Assembly (NCBI RefSeq): GCF_900114615.1
Contig: NZ_FOTS01000054.1
Span: 1-35,860 of the forward strand
Source: Pelosinus propionicus DSM 13327
GTDB taxonomy: Bacteria > Bacillota > Negativicutes > DSM-13327
Reading direction: 5' to 3'
Length of the DNA stretch: 35,860 nucleotides
Under the pieces are notes generated by a model. It saw nothing but the letters and a program-made list of their open reading frames with translations. It did not search any database and had not been told where the DNA came from. Position 1 is the first letter of the stretch. Every line of letters begins with the position of its first letter. Shown in pieces: positions 1 to 7,453 of the stretch. The position numbers were made by a program, and so were the translations under genes.

Positions 1-926
1 AGTTGTTCCCTCGTTGGATATCCATCATAATCCCCTCTGACCATTACAGCCATGGAACCAATAGCATTTCCCCGCGTAACGGCTTCGCCCAAAGATAGAC
101 CTTCACGCATGGCCGATAATAAGCCAACAGCAAAACCATCGCCAGCACCAACCGTATCAACAACTGTCTCCACTTTAAAACCGTTTTTGTAACCTTCTAT
201 TATAGAGCCATCCCTTTCACGAATGGAATAATAAGCACCATCGGCACCATTTTTCATGATAACAAATTGATTGCCTTTCTCATGAAAAAACTTCGAAACC
301 TGTTCCCAGTTAGTTGTTCCTACCAATAATTCAGCTTCATGTAATCCTGGTAATATTAAATTCGACATTTCAGCAATTTCCAGCAGTGTTTCCTTTGCTT
401 CTTGAGCCGTCCAGAGTTTTAGGCGGATATTAGGATCAAAGGAAATCATAAGCCCATGTTTTTTTGCCATCTTGATGGCGGTGAATAGAGCGTCTTTACT
501 ACTAGGGCTAAGGGCTGGAAAGATGCCTGTTATATGAAGTATTTTTCCATTCTCAAAATAACTCTCTTGCAGCATCTCTGGTGTGAAATTAGCTGCAGCT
601 GAATCTTTCCGATAATAATACACTTGGGGATCTCCCCCATTATTTCGTTCTTTCACAAGCATACCTGTAGAATGCACCAATGATACAGTTACAGCAGATG
701 TATCAACACCTTCACCAGAAATGGTATTACGTATATACGTGCCAAAAGGATCATTACCAATTGCACTTATCCATCCAGTCTGATGCCCTAATCTAGCTAA
801 ACCAATTGCAACATTAGATTCCGCCCCAGCGAGATGGCGGGAAAAATCTGAAACTAATTCCAGTGATTTTCCTTGGTTTGCAATCAACATAACCATACTT
901 TCTCCGATTGTTATCACTTCCGGCAT
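1..926 (-). CDS. kdgK: 2-keto-3-deoxygluconate kinase (PfkB family), 3' end beyond window
   Basis: Phosphorylates 2-keto-3-deoxygluconate (KDG) to KDPG, the last activation step before KDPG aldolase in uronate breakdown; cytoplasmic. Reading the minus strand from the ATG at 926 gives 308 codons without a stop before the window edge. The N-terminus (MPEVITIGESMVMLIAN) is the usual PfkB start, an AGAESNVAIGLARLG segment forms the sugar-binding region, and the anion-hole and catalytic-base motif GAGDGFAVGLL lies near residue 257. A GGAGGTG ribosome-binding site sits 11 bases upstream. It follows the SDR and RpiB-family genes in the same direction, which supports KDG rather than another sugar as substrate. 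Only the last part of the protein is missing. Confidence 0.88.
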   Translation of the reverse strand, partial: MPEVITIGESMVMLIANQGKSLELVSDFSRHLAGAESNVAIGLARLGHQTGWISAIGNDPFGTYIRNTISGEGVDTSAVTVSLVHSTGMLVKERNNGGDPQVYYYRKDSAAANFTPEMLQESYFENGKILHITGIFPALSPSSKDALFTAIKMAKKHGLMISFDPNIRLKLWTAQEAKETLLEIAEMSNLILPGLHEAELLVGTTNWEQVSKFFHEKGNQFVIMKNGADGAYYSIRERDGSIIEGYKNGFKVETVVDTVGAGDGFAVGLLSAMREGLSLGEAVTRGNAIGSMAVMVRGDYDGYPTREQ

Positions 927-950
927 GATTTTTTAAACACCTCCATAAAC

Positions 951-976
951 CAATTTTAATTAATTAATTAAAATTG
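951..976. promoter_or_regulatory. 26-bp perfect AT-rich palindrome upstream of kdgK
   Basis: Each half-site reads CAATTTTAATTAA and the two halves are exact reverse complements with no spacer. It lies 25 bases before the kdgK start, so a bound protein would block the promoter or early transcription. Perfect symmetry of this length suits a dimeric repressor operator, but a weak AT-rich cruciform cannot be excluded. The regulator is unknown; the AraC gene of this locus is one candidate, although AraC proteins usually bind direct repeats. Confidence 0.5.
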
Positions 977-1035
977 ATAATATCACCTTCTAACTATTTA
1001 TCAAGCTCTTGCTTATGATTTATTGTTAAACAAGT

Positions 1036-1275
1036 CTATTTTTTAAATTCTTTCATCATTTCTCCATATCTTCTATCACTTAAAGTATATCAAATCCCAA
1101 TTACAAGCGCTGCGCAAGATATGGCCACTGCTAGATAAAGCAACAACCCCTTGATTCGCCTAGAGCTTTTTCCGTCTGCTGCACATTTGGTACATAACCC
1201 ACAAGAGACAAACCAATACCAGAAGCGAAACCAGAAACAGATTGTGCTATTTGCTTAATCCTTCTCTTCATTCAC
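1036..1275 (-). pseudogene. C-terminal remnant of a GPH-family sugar:cation symporter
   Basis: No open frame spans this stretch, but minus-strand frames carry recognisable pieces of the C-terminus of glycoside-pentoside-hexuronide (GPH) transporters: QIAQSVSGFASGIGLSLVGY, then VPNVQQTEKALGE, then KGLLLYLAVAISCAALVIGI in a shifted frame, then LSDRRYGEMMKEFKK and a stop at 1036-1038 in a further frame. At least two frameshifts separate the pieces and the N-terminal ten or so helices are absent. It lies between the DhuI-like gene and kdgK, where an uronate operon would carry its transporter. Assignment to GPH is by motif recognition only. Confidence 0.6.
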
Positions 1276-1445
1276 CTGTTTTCCATTCACTTAATCAATG
1301 AAATCAGAAATAAAAGCCCATATAATATATTCTGATTTTTCTCACTCTCATCGTCAGTAAATAGTTGCTTATTATCCCAATAAAAATGTAGTTTAGGACT
1401 CTTAATTCTTCCATCTCTCGGGACTTCGAGTGCTTTCAAATGAAA

Positions 1446-1485
1446 AATGCCCTAAAATTCATTAGGATCTGAACATTAGGGCATT
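1446..1485. terminator. Inverted repeat downstream of the isomerase gene
   Basis: AATGCCCTAA (1446-1455) pairs with TTAGGGCATT (1476-1485) across a 20-base loop. It lies about 100 bases past the isomerase stop codon on the minus strand and could end or attenuate the first part of the operon. There is no strong U tract, so this is tentative. Confidence 0.35.
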
Positions 1486-1500
1486 ACTATAAGTTACCAT

Positions 1501-1536
1501 ATTTATGTATATTTATGTATATTTATGTATATTTAT
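1501..1536. repeat. 10-bp tandem repeat, 3.6 copies
   Basis: The unit ATTTATGTAT occurs three times head to tail and is followed by a partial copy (ATTTAT). It sits just downstream of the isomerase gene. Copy number could vary by slippage. No function is evident. Confidence 0.85.
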
Positions 1537-1580
1537 TATTTTGTGATCGGTGCGTTTTGTCCTGTTTACTTGTTTAATAG

Positions 1581-2219
1581 TTAAGATAATACATGCTTGA
1601 TATAATCTGCAATTTCGTCATTTTTGCAATTTGCAAAGAAGTATTCTTGAAATCTTTCTCCACTTACTGCACCTTTTAATAACTCTTGATCAATATTTTT
1701 TAAAATCGTCATCATATCTTGATGAGTAACTTTCTTAACTTCATCCAAGATTTTCTTGTTGCGTTGTTCTGGGATAACTCTATCTTTTGGATAACCTTGT
1801 CCGCTTTCGCCTAGAAATAATTTTTCAAAAACATATTCGAGGTTTAATTCAGCACCCCAGCCAAATCCTTTGGCAAAGGGTAAAGAAATTGCATTTCCGT
1901 CATTGATTTGAGCAAACATATAGGCATCGGATGGATCGACCACATGTCCACATAAAACTCCCGGAAAGGAATTGCACGATAGCATAGCACCTTCTCCTGT
2001 GCCACATCCTGTTATAACATAATCTACTGCTTTTGAGTTTAACAAGATCGCTGCCAGAATTCCATTTTGTACATAAGTCAATTGTTGCTTATCCTCAGCA
2101 CCATACATTCCGTAATTGAATACTTCATGTCCCATAGGTTCTACCACTTTTTTAAAAGCGGAGCAAATCATTTCATTTTTAGCTGCTTGGCTATTTTCAT
2201 TGATTAATGCAATTTTCAT
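1581..2219 (-). CDS. RpiB/LacA/LacB-family isomerase, DhuI-like
   Basis: A 212-residue member of the RpiB/LacAB aldose-ketose isomerase family. The family motif GCGTGEGAM spans residues 71-79, with the Cys at the position of the RpiB catalytic cysteine, and NDGNA (106-110) replaces the HNNAN segment of classical RpiB. It is about 60 residues longer than RpiB, with an extra helical C-terminus. Together with an SDR reductase and kdgK, this matches streptococcal DhuI, which isomerises 4-deoxy-L-threo-5-hexosulose uronate formed from unsaturated uronic acids. The gene lies 31 bases after the SDR and is probably co-transcribed. Substrate is inferred from neighbours; the fold is secure. A pentose phosphate isomerase role is less likely given this operon. 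Confidence 0.8.
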   Translation of the reverse strand: MKIALINENSQAAKNEMICSAFKKVVEPMGHEVFNYGMYGAEDKQQLTYVQNGILAAILLNSKAVDYVITGCGTGEGAMLSCNSFPGVLCGHVVDPSDAYMFAQINDGNAISLPFAKGFGWGAELNLEYVFEKLFLGESGQGYPKDRVIPEQRNKKILDEVKKVTHQDMMTILKNIDQELLKGAVSGERFQEYFFANCKNDEIADYIKHVLS

Positions 2220-2250
2220 ATTTTCACGCCTCCATAATCCAATTCTAAAG

Positions 2251-3036
2251 TTACGGTTGTTTTCCTATATAAGCTAAGATACCGCCATCTACATAAAGAA
2301 TATGTCCGTTAACGAAATCAGAAGCATCGGATGCTAAAAATACTGCAGGGCTCTGTAAATCTTCAGGTGTTCCCCAGCGGGCAGCCGGTGTTTTTGCAAT
2401 AATAAAGCTATTGAATGGATGTCCGTCTTCTCTTAGAGGTGCTGTTTGCGGGGTTGCAATATAACCAGGTCCAAGGCCATTACATTGGATATTATACTGT
2501 CCATATTCAGATGCAATATTTCTTGTCAACATCTTCAATCCGCCTTTAGCGGCCGCATACGCAGATACTGTTTCACGACCAAGTTCACTCATCATCGAAC
2601 AGATGTTGATAATTTTCCCATGACCTTTTTTAATCATTGAAGGTATTACTGCTTTTGCTACGATAAATGGTCCATTTAAATCAATGTCAATTACTTGACG
2701 AAATTCTGCCGCTGACATTTCATGCATCGGAATACGTTTAATAATACCAGCGTTGTTTACAAGAATGTCAATGATACCAACCTCTTGTTCCACTTTTGCT
2801 ACCATGGCTTGTACTTGATCTTCCTTTGTTACGTCAGATACATAGCCAAAAGCATTGATTCCTGCTTCTTTATAAGCTTTGATTCCTTTATCCACCAAAT
2901 CTTGATTTATATCATTAAAAACAATCTTTGCACCTGCCTCAGCATAAGCACTCCCAATTGCAAAACCTATTCCATACGATCCGCCAGTTACTAATGCAAC
3001 CTTTCCCTCCAGGGAAAATTTTTTTAAAATATCCAT
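2251..3036 (-). CDS. SDR oxidoreductase, DhuD/KduD/gluconate 5-dehydrogenase type
   Basis: A classical short-chain dehydrogenase/reductase of 261 residues. The nucleotide motif TGGSYGIG is at 17-24, NNAG at 94-97, and the catalytic Ser147, Tyr160 and Lys164 are in place (YAAAK). The C-terminal DASDFVNGHILYVDGG is typical of the family. In uronate loci this enzyme reduces 3-deoxy-D-glycero-2,5-hexodiulosonate to KDG, feeding kdgK. It is the first gene of the minus-strand operon, with a clear AAAGGAGG site before ATG 3036, and is divergent from the AraC gene. Sequence alone does not separate this from gluconate 5-dehydrogenase; the neighbours favour uronate use. Confidence 0.85.
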   Translation of the reverse strand: MDILKKFSLEGKVALVTGGSYGIGFAIGSAYAEAGAKIVFNDINQDLVDKGIKAYKEAGINAFGYVSDVTKEDQVQAMVAKVEQEVGIIDILVNNAGIIKRIPMHEMSAAEFRQVIDIDLNGPFIVAKAVIPSMIKKGHGKIINICSMMSELGRETVSAYAAAKGGLKMLTRNIASEYGQYNIQCNGLGPGYIATPQTAPLREDGHPFNSFIIAKTPAARWGTPEDLQSPAVFLASDASDFVNGHILYVDGGILAYIGKQP

Positions 3037-3203
3037 TCTAATTTACCTCCTTTTATTTTAAACCCCTACTGCTAGATTCTCGCTTATCTTACCTACAAAA
3101 GCAGTATATCATACTAATATTTCATAATCTCGTTATTTTTTCTTATAAATATTGCATATCTTGAACAGGCCAATTATAATTAGCTATAGAAAGGATGTGC
3201 ACT

Positions 3204-4064
3204 ATGGAGAAATTCACATCTTGCAAGTTAGCAATCTTGGAATGTCTGAAAAACAAATATTATGCAATCGCGCATTTACACAAAGAAGAGAAAATCATGG
3301 ATATGCATATCCATGATTGTTATGAAATCTATTATTCCATTTCAGGTGGAAAACAGTTTCTGATCGATAATCGGTTTTATGATATTAATCCAGGAGATTT
3401 ATTTATTATCAATCAATTTGAGAGCCATTATTTGACCCAAATCAATAACATGGTTCATGAACGTATCATTATTTCGATCTACCCTGATTTCTTAAAGGAA
3501 ATTTCAACGACAAAAACGGACCTTAACCATTGTTTCACCGAGCGTAATCAACTATTCAACCATCGTATTTCATTAAACAAAGAGCAGCAGCATCGCTTTC
3601 TTTATTATATTGGCAAAATAACGACATTGAATGAATTTGGCAGTGATATACTCGAGCGGGTAGCTTTTATGGAAATGATGGTTATGATCAATAGTCTATT
3701 TATCAATAACCATAGCTCAGAAATAGCGGATTCCAACTTTCAGTACAATCAGCAGGTACAAGAAATCCTAACCTACATCAATCAGCATATTACTGAGGTG
3801 ATTACTGTAGAACAGCTGGCAAAGCAATTCTATATCAGTACCTCTTATATCTGCAGAATTTTCAAGGCAACTACAGGCACTACGATCAACAAATACATTA
3901 ACGCCCGCCGTATTACCATCGCAAAATCTTTATTAACTATGGGACTCGGAGTCGGCGAAGTATGTGAAAAATGCGGCTTTAATGATTACAGCAATTTCTT
4001 AAAAGCGTTTACAAAAGCAGTTGGCATATCGCCGAAAAAATATGGCCAATACAGTGCAAGTTAA
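3204..4064 (+). CDS. AraC-family transcriptional regulator
   Basis: A 286-residue regulator with an N-terminal cupin-like sugar-sensing domain (IHDCYEIYYSISGGKQFLID, then the PGDLFII turn) and two C-terminal helix-turn-helix motifs (VEQLAKQFYISTSYICRIFK and VGEVCEKCGFNDYSNFLKAF). I place the start at ATG 3204 because AAAGGA ends 8 bases upstream; an ATG at 3195 overlaps that site. Divergent from the uronate operon with about 167 bases between them, it is the probable activator of that operon. Lactate- or pectin-type AraC regulators of other pathways cannot be excluded. Confidence 0.88.
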   Translation: MEKFTSCKLAILECLKNKYYAIAHLHKEEKIMDMHIHDCYEIYYSISGGKQFLIDNRFYDINPGDLFIINQFESHYLTQINNMVHERIIISIYPDFLKEISTTKTDLNHCFTERNQLFNHRISLNKEQQHRFLYYIGKITTLNEFGSDILERVAFMEMMVMINSLFINNHSSEIADSNFQYNQQVQEILTYINQHITEVITVEQLAKQFYISTSYICRIFKATTGTTINKYINARRITIAKSLLTMGLGVGEVCEKCGFNDYSNFLKAFTKAVGISPKKYGQYSAS

Positions 4065-4283
4065 CGATAGCATACAGGCACTAGAATGGGCATGGGGAAG
4101 ATTATTTGTCCCTATTAGAAATGCTAACTTTAATTGTCCATATTTCTCGCTATGTCAATCTAAAGGGACTATCATACTAAAAATACTTCCCTTTCAAAAA
4201 CAGTTTTTTTACTTTCACTGCCTACCTTAAGGACAATGTCATTAAGGTAAGTACTATAAACGAGCAAATTTACTTACAAATAT
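4065..4283. other. Intergenic, no gene recognised
   Basis: Non-coding in all frames as far as I can see. The only structure is a short inverted repeat, TACCTTAA (4223-4230) with TTAAGGTA (4242-4249), too weak to call a terminator. The AraC gene ends just before it. Confidence 0.5.
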
Positions 4284-4442
4284 TCACAGTTTAATAGCAG
4301 CACCTTCGACTATTACTCCTTATTTAAGCCTTATGATTTGGCGCTCGCTGATTCCCAAACTAAAAGCAGCTTCAGCGATGGTCATATGACCACCTATTGT
4401 TTTTGAAATTACGGAAAATCTATTCAATTATTTTTCGGACAT
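4284..4442 (-). pseudogene. N-terminal relic of an ISNCY-type transposase
   Basis: One minus-strand frame from ATG 4442 reads MSEK-stop-LNRFSVISKTIGGH, MTIAEAAFSLGISERQIIRL, K-stop-GVIVEGAAIKL and a stop. This is the start and first helix-turn-helix of ISNCY/IS1202-like transposases. Two in-frame stops have appeared without frameshift, and everything beyond about 50 codons is lost. An old insertion scar. Confidence 0.65.
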
Positions 4443-4481
4443 AGATAACGCACCTCTTTGTTCATACTGACGTTATCACAA

Positions 4482-4513
4482 GTCAAGATACAATCTATAC
4501 ATTATATCTTGAC
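4482..4513. repeat. 9-bp inverted repeat near the transposase relic
   Basis: GTCAAGATA (4482-4490) and TATCTTGAC (4505-4513) are exact inverted copies 14 bases apart. They could be an operator for the downstream Fe-S protein gene or the eroded end of the insertion sequence. The rest of 4514-4739 shows only AT-rich leader sequence. Confidence 0.4.
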
Positions 4514-4739
4514 AGCAAAACAGATTGCGAATATAATAAATCATCAGTGTATATGCACGTTTTTTTTTACATTAAGAAACCTTCACTACAACATAGATTT
4601 TTTACATTGCTAATTCGTATAAAGGTAAGAATATCTTATTTTTGCTCTTTTACGTGTATATACACTATATCATTTTAGAAGAGAACAATCAAACGAGGCA
4701 ATGGCTTGAAATAAAGTACTGAAATGAGGAGAATCACAT

Positions 4740-5858
4740 ATGTCACTTACCAAAAAAATTAAAGAATTTGCTCTCGATATCGGTTACAGTAAAGTCGGTA
4801 TCATCCCCGCTGATAGCTTTTCGGACTATCTTGCGGATATCAGCAATCGCTCCGAGATGTATTCCTTTTTTTTGAAAGGAGCCTCGCGGGCAGCTGATCC
4901 ACGCTCCCAAATGCCTACTGCAAAGTCAATCATTACTACTGTCTACGACTATTCCCAAAAGAATTTTCCACAGGAACTGACCGATAAAATAGCGCGGATC
5001 TATCAAGCAAGGTGCTATAATGCACCGCCTGATCGCATCCATGGTGCCAGGCCTCAACTACTAAGACGGTTTTTAGAAAACGCAGGGTGCGAAGTCGGCA
5101 TCGGAACCATAGTGCCTGAAAGAATCGCTGCAGCCAAAGCAGGGATTGTAAACTTCGGCAGAAATAATTTTGCTTATGCTAACGGCATTGGCTCCTTTAT
5201 TTACCTTACCTCTTTTCTTGTCGATCAAGAATTAGAATACGATGCTCCAACCCTTGAAGTAGGCTGTCCTGAAGGCTGTAGGGCATGTATAAAGGCATGC
5301 CCTACACAAGCAATCTACGAACCCCAAAAGCTAAATCCTCTTCGCTGTATCGCCTATAACAACTTTTTCAGACAAGATGAAATGCCCGGTGGCAGCTTTG
5401 TTCCTTATGACATTAGAGAGAAAATCGGGACCAAAATACATGGATGTGACATTTGTCAGGAAGTCTGCCCGCGCAACCGCAAGAAAGTAACCGCACAGAA
5501 AGCAGATGATGAATATCTAACACAGATTGCCAAGGATTATACTTTAACCAACTTCCTCCATATGACAGATGACTTCTACCAGACAAGAGTACAGCCACTG
5601 ATGCACAACTATATAAAGCACAAAAAATACTTCCAGCGCAACGCAGCCATTGCACTTGGCAACCTGGCAGATCCTGCAGCGATACCGGACCTGGCACTCG
5701 CTATGGCAGACACTGAGGAATTGGTCCGCGAATATGCAGCATGGGCTTTAGGTAAAATTGGCTCAAATCCCGCCAAACAAGTCCTTGAGGTTAGCTTAGC
5801 CAGTGAGGTCTCCCCAGCAGTCCAGCGCGAAATTACAGCAGCCCTGCTAGCGATGTAA
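4740..5858 (+). CDS. QueG-like double 4Fe-4S protein with HEAT repeats
   Basis: A 372-residue protein built like epoxyqueuosine reductase QueG: an N-terminal flavodoxin-like/cobalamin-binding half, two 4Fe-4S clusters (Cys176, 180, 183, 187, and Cys236, 239, 243 with Cys203 the likely fourth ligand), then HEAT repeats from about residue 295 (QRNAAIALGNLADPAAIPDL). The AG-GRNNFAY-GSF region (about 134-153) matches the QueG nucleotide/cobalamin segment. The canonical QueG ARGxDYH segment is not recognisable: residues 83-106 read differently. It may be a paralogue with another corrinoid-dependent or electron-transfer role. GAGGAGA precedes ATG 4740 by 7 bases. It stands alone, followed by a bidirectional terminator. 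Confidence 0.72.
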   Translation: MSLTKKIKEFALDIGYSKVGIIPADSFSDYLADISNRSEMYSFFLKGASRAADPRSQMPTAKSIITTVYDYSQKNFPQELTDKIARIYQARCYNAPPDRIHGARPQLLRRFLENAGCEVGIGTIVPERIAAAKAGIVNFGRNNFAYANGIGSFIYLTSFLVDQELEYDAPTLEVGCPEGCRACIKACPTQAIYEPQKLNPLRCIAYNNFFRQDEMPGGSFVPYDIREKIGTKIHGCDICQEVCPRNRKKVTAQKADDEYLTQIAKDYTLTNFLHMTDDFYQTRVQPLMHNYIKHKKYFQRNAAIALGNLADPAAIPDLALAMADTEELVREYAAWALGKIGSNPAKQVLEVSLASEVSPAVQREITAALLAM

Positions 5859-5974
5859 CATTACCGACAATTTCTTTAGTATTTTCCAGGAAATATTCCC
5901 CATAATCTGCAATGATAGCAGGCAAAATCATTCGCGATATAAGCAATTGCTTCACTTGTGCTGTTGCAAAAAAA

Positions 5975-6008
5975 CTCCTATGGATAGGTCTTGACCTATC
6001 CATAGGAG
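5975..6008. terminator. Bidirectional terminator, 16-bp perfect stem
   Basis: CTCCTATGGATAGGTC (5975-5990) pairs perfectly with 5993-6008 around a 2-base loop. The run of A at 5969-5974 gives a U tract for the minus-strand barrel gene, and the plus strand also has a T-rich tail (GGGTTTACTTTT) for the QueG-like gene. Confidence 0.8.
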
Positions 6009-6066
6009 GGTTTACTTTTGACTTTATTCGAAAAGATATGACACATATCTTCTTCAAACCGTAATA

Positions 6067-6558
6067 TTAGAATTTGTAGCTCGCACCGACTTCAAACCGA
6101 CTTTCATTGCGATAGTGATCAGGTCTAAAGTTGCGATAGTTAGCATTCAAGTCAACTGCGCTCGTTAATTCCAAAGTTGCGCCAACTTGATATTCAACAA
6201 AATCGTCACTGCCAATTACAGAAGCATAGCCATTGACTCTAGGAGCCAGCCCCTCACTTACGGATAAGCCTATGTAGGTTGAACCAGAACCAAGATCCCG
6301 GTGCCCCAAGATGGCTCGAACACTACTAAATGGCAATTGATACTGAGCATAAAAATCATCCATGTCACTACCATGCTTGCGATCTACATTCTGATATCCA
6401 ATAGTAAGATCTTTGCCAATTTTGTTCTCTACGTAAATGGTGTCAGTCAGCACGCCGACTGCAGTCTGTCCTCTGTCCAAATCGTTAATAGGAGCAGCTA
6501 AACCTGTCCCTACACTAACTGATAGAAGTAAACCTACGCCCAATAAAACTTTTTTCAT
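6067..6558 (-). CDS. Small outer-membrane beta-barrel protein
   Basis: A 163-residue exported protein: Lys-Lys start, hydrophobic segment and an AxA-like signal peptidase site (TGLAAP, cleavage near 22), then alternating-residue amphipathic strands such as YIGLSVSEGL and VDLNANYRNF, ending ASYKF. A C-terminal Phe with alternating hydrophobics is the BamA recognition signature. The size suggests an eight-stranded barrel. Function is unknown; it resembles uncharacterised porin-like proteins of diderm Firmicutes. RBS AAAGGAGG precedes ATG 6558. It is monocistronic, with its own strong promoter and terminator. Confidence 0.75.
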   Translation of the reverse strand: MKKVLLGVGLLLSVSVGTGLAAPINDLDRGQTAVGVLTDTIYVENKIGKDLTIGYQNVDRKHGSDMDDFYAQYQLPFSSVRAILGHRDLGSGSTYIGLSVSEGLAPRVNGYASVIGSDDFVEYQVGATLELTSAVDLNANYRNFRPDHYRNESRFEVGASYKF

Positions 6559-6611
6559 GATGCAACCTCCTTTATTTTTACTGTTCCTTGTTGATAATTG
6601 TTATTAATTGA

Positions 6612-6640
6612 ATTATAGTATGATTCAAATTATGTGTCAA
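6612..6640 (-). promoter_or_regulatory. Consensus sigma-A promoter of the barrel gene
   Basis: On the minus strand TTGACA (6635-6640) and TATAAT (6612-6617) are separated by exactly 17 bases, a perfect consensus match. The 5' UTR would be about 45 bases. A weak Fur-box-like sequence, TGATAATTGTTATTA (6592-6606), lies in the UTR. Confidence 0.8.
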
Positions 6641-6791
6641 TGCCGCATCTTATTTTTATATTTATTAATAAATATAGCAGCTGAAATGCATGATTTCTTA
6701 TAACATGTTGATAAATTCCCATAGTGAAATATACAAATACAGCAAAAATAGAGTACCTTCTGCTATAAAGTTCATTATAAACGCCTTGAAC

Positions 6792-6827
6792 ACTCCTATG
6801 AATCTGCACTGTTATATTCATAGGAGT
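6792..6827. terminator. 12-bp hairpin between the barrel and MarR genes
   Basis: ACTCCTATGAAT (6792-6803) pairs with ATTCATAGGAGT (6816-6827), with a 12-base loop. It lies just past the end of the MarR gene and likely terminates it. The stem shares ACTCCTATGRAT with the hairpin at 5975-6008. The 6641-6857 interval holds nothing else recognisable. Confidence 0.5.
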
Positions 6828-6857
6828 ATTTACAATTCTTTAAAAGCAATTGCTTTT

Positions 6858-7331
6858 TTATTTCTGCTCGGAATCTTCATTCAGATGTCCGTCAATATGT
6901 TCTTCCACCAGATGCAGGATATTGAATAAAGATGTCCTCTGCTCCCCTGTCAGTCTTTCAAGCTCTTTAGTAACGTCGGCAGACAATTTCTCGAAATGTG
7001 CTTCTTTTTCATTATAAATCGTCATTCCTGCAGCCGTTAATGATAAAAGTACTTCCTTCTCATTCTCCTGCGTTCTCGACTTCTTCACCAGCTCTTTCTG
7101 AACTAATTTTTTAACCATCTTTGAAATGGCACCTTTAGTCGCACCATATTTTACTGCCAATTCAGTGACCTTAATATTCTCAAAATCCCCAATTAATGTC
7201 ATAAGGCTTAGCTCAGAAAAACTTAATTTGCCCACTGGAGTAATATCGCTGGCATGTCTGCTTAGTTCTGCCATTTTGACAGTGAGGCGTTTTAGCGTAT
7301 TCAAAAATTCTTTCATATCATCTTTTTTCAT
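6858..7331 (-). CDS. MarR-family transcriptional regulator
   Basis: A 157-residue winged-helix regulator. The recognition region (VTELAVKYGATKGAISKMVK) and the wing (SRTQENEKEVLLSLTAAG) follow the MarR pattern, flanked by dimerisation helices. I prefer ATG 7331; TTG 7349 and GTG 7346 are in-frame but have no better ribosome-binding site. It is divergent from the cyclase-family hydrolase gene, and the shared region carries an inverted repeat over a promoter, so it probably represses that gene and itself. Confidence 0.85.
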   Translation of the reverse strand: MKKDDMKEFLNTLKRLTVKMAELSRHASDITPVGKLSFSELSLMTLIGDFENIKVTELAVKYGATKGAISKMVKKLVQKELVKKSRTQENEKEVLLSLTAAGMTIYNEKEAHFEKLSADVTKELERLTGEQRTSLFNILHLVEEHIDGHLNEDSEQK

Positions 7332-7379
7332 AGTCTTATTATTCACCAAAATACAGATAAAATCAAGATAATTACACCC

Positions 7380-7422
7380 TTGACTTTTTTGTTTACTTAT
7401 ATTACAGTTTCCTTAGTAAACA
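7380..7422 (+). promoter_or_regulatory. Hydrolase promoter overlapped by a MarR-type operator
   Basis: TTGACT (7380-7385), a 17-base spacer and TACAGT (7403-7408) face the hydrolase gene. An inverted repeat, TGTTTACT (7390-7397) and AGTAAACA (7415-7422), spans the spacer, -10 and probable start site, as expected of a repressor operator. The MarR gene starts 50 bases to the left. Confidence 0.6.
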
Positions 7423-7453
7423 AAATTAAAATCACAAATAAGGAGCGATCATT

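Noticed and set aside
1501-1536. Possible CRISPR array
   Set aside because: Units are 10 bases, contiguous, with no spacers; a simple tandem repeat.
4223-4249. Terminator for the AraC gene
   Set aside because: The 8-bp stem is AT-rich, lies far from the stop codon and lacks a U tract.
5833-6057. 74-codon minus-strand frame
   Set aside because: It runs through the 16-bp terminator stem and the end of the QueG-like gene, and has no ribosome-binding site.
6592-6606. Fur box in the barrel-gene leader
   Set aside because: Only 5 of 7 positions of the second half-site match; too weak to list as a site.
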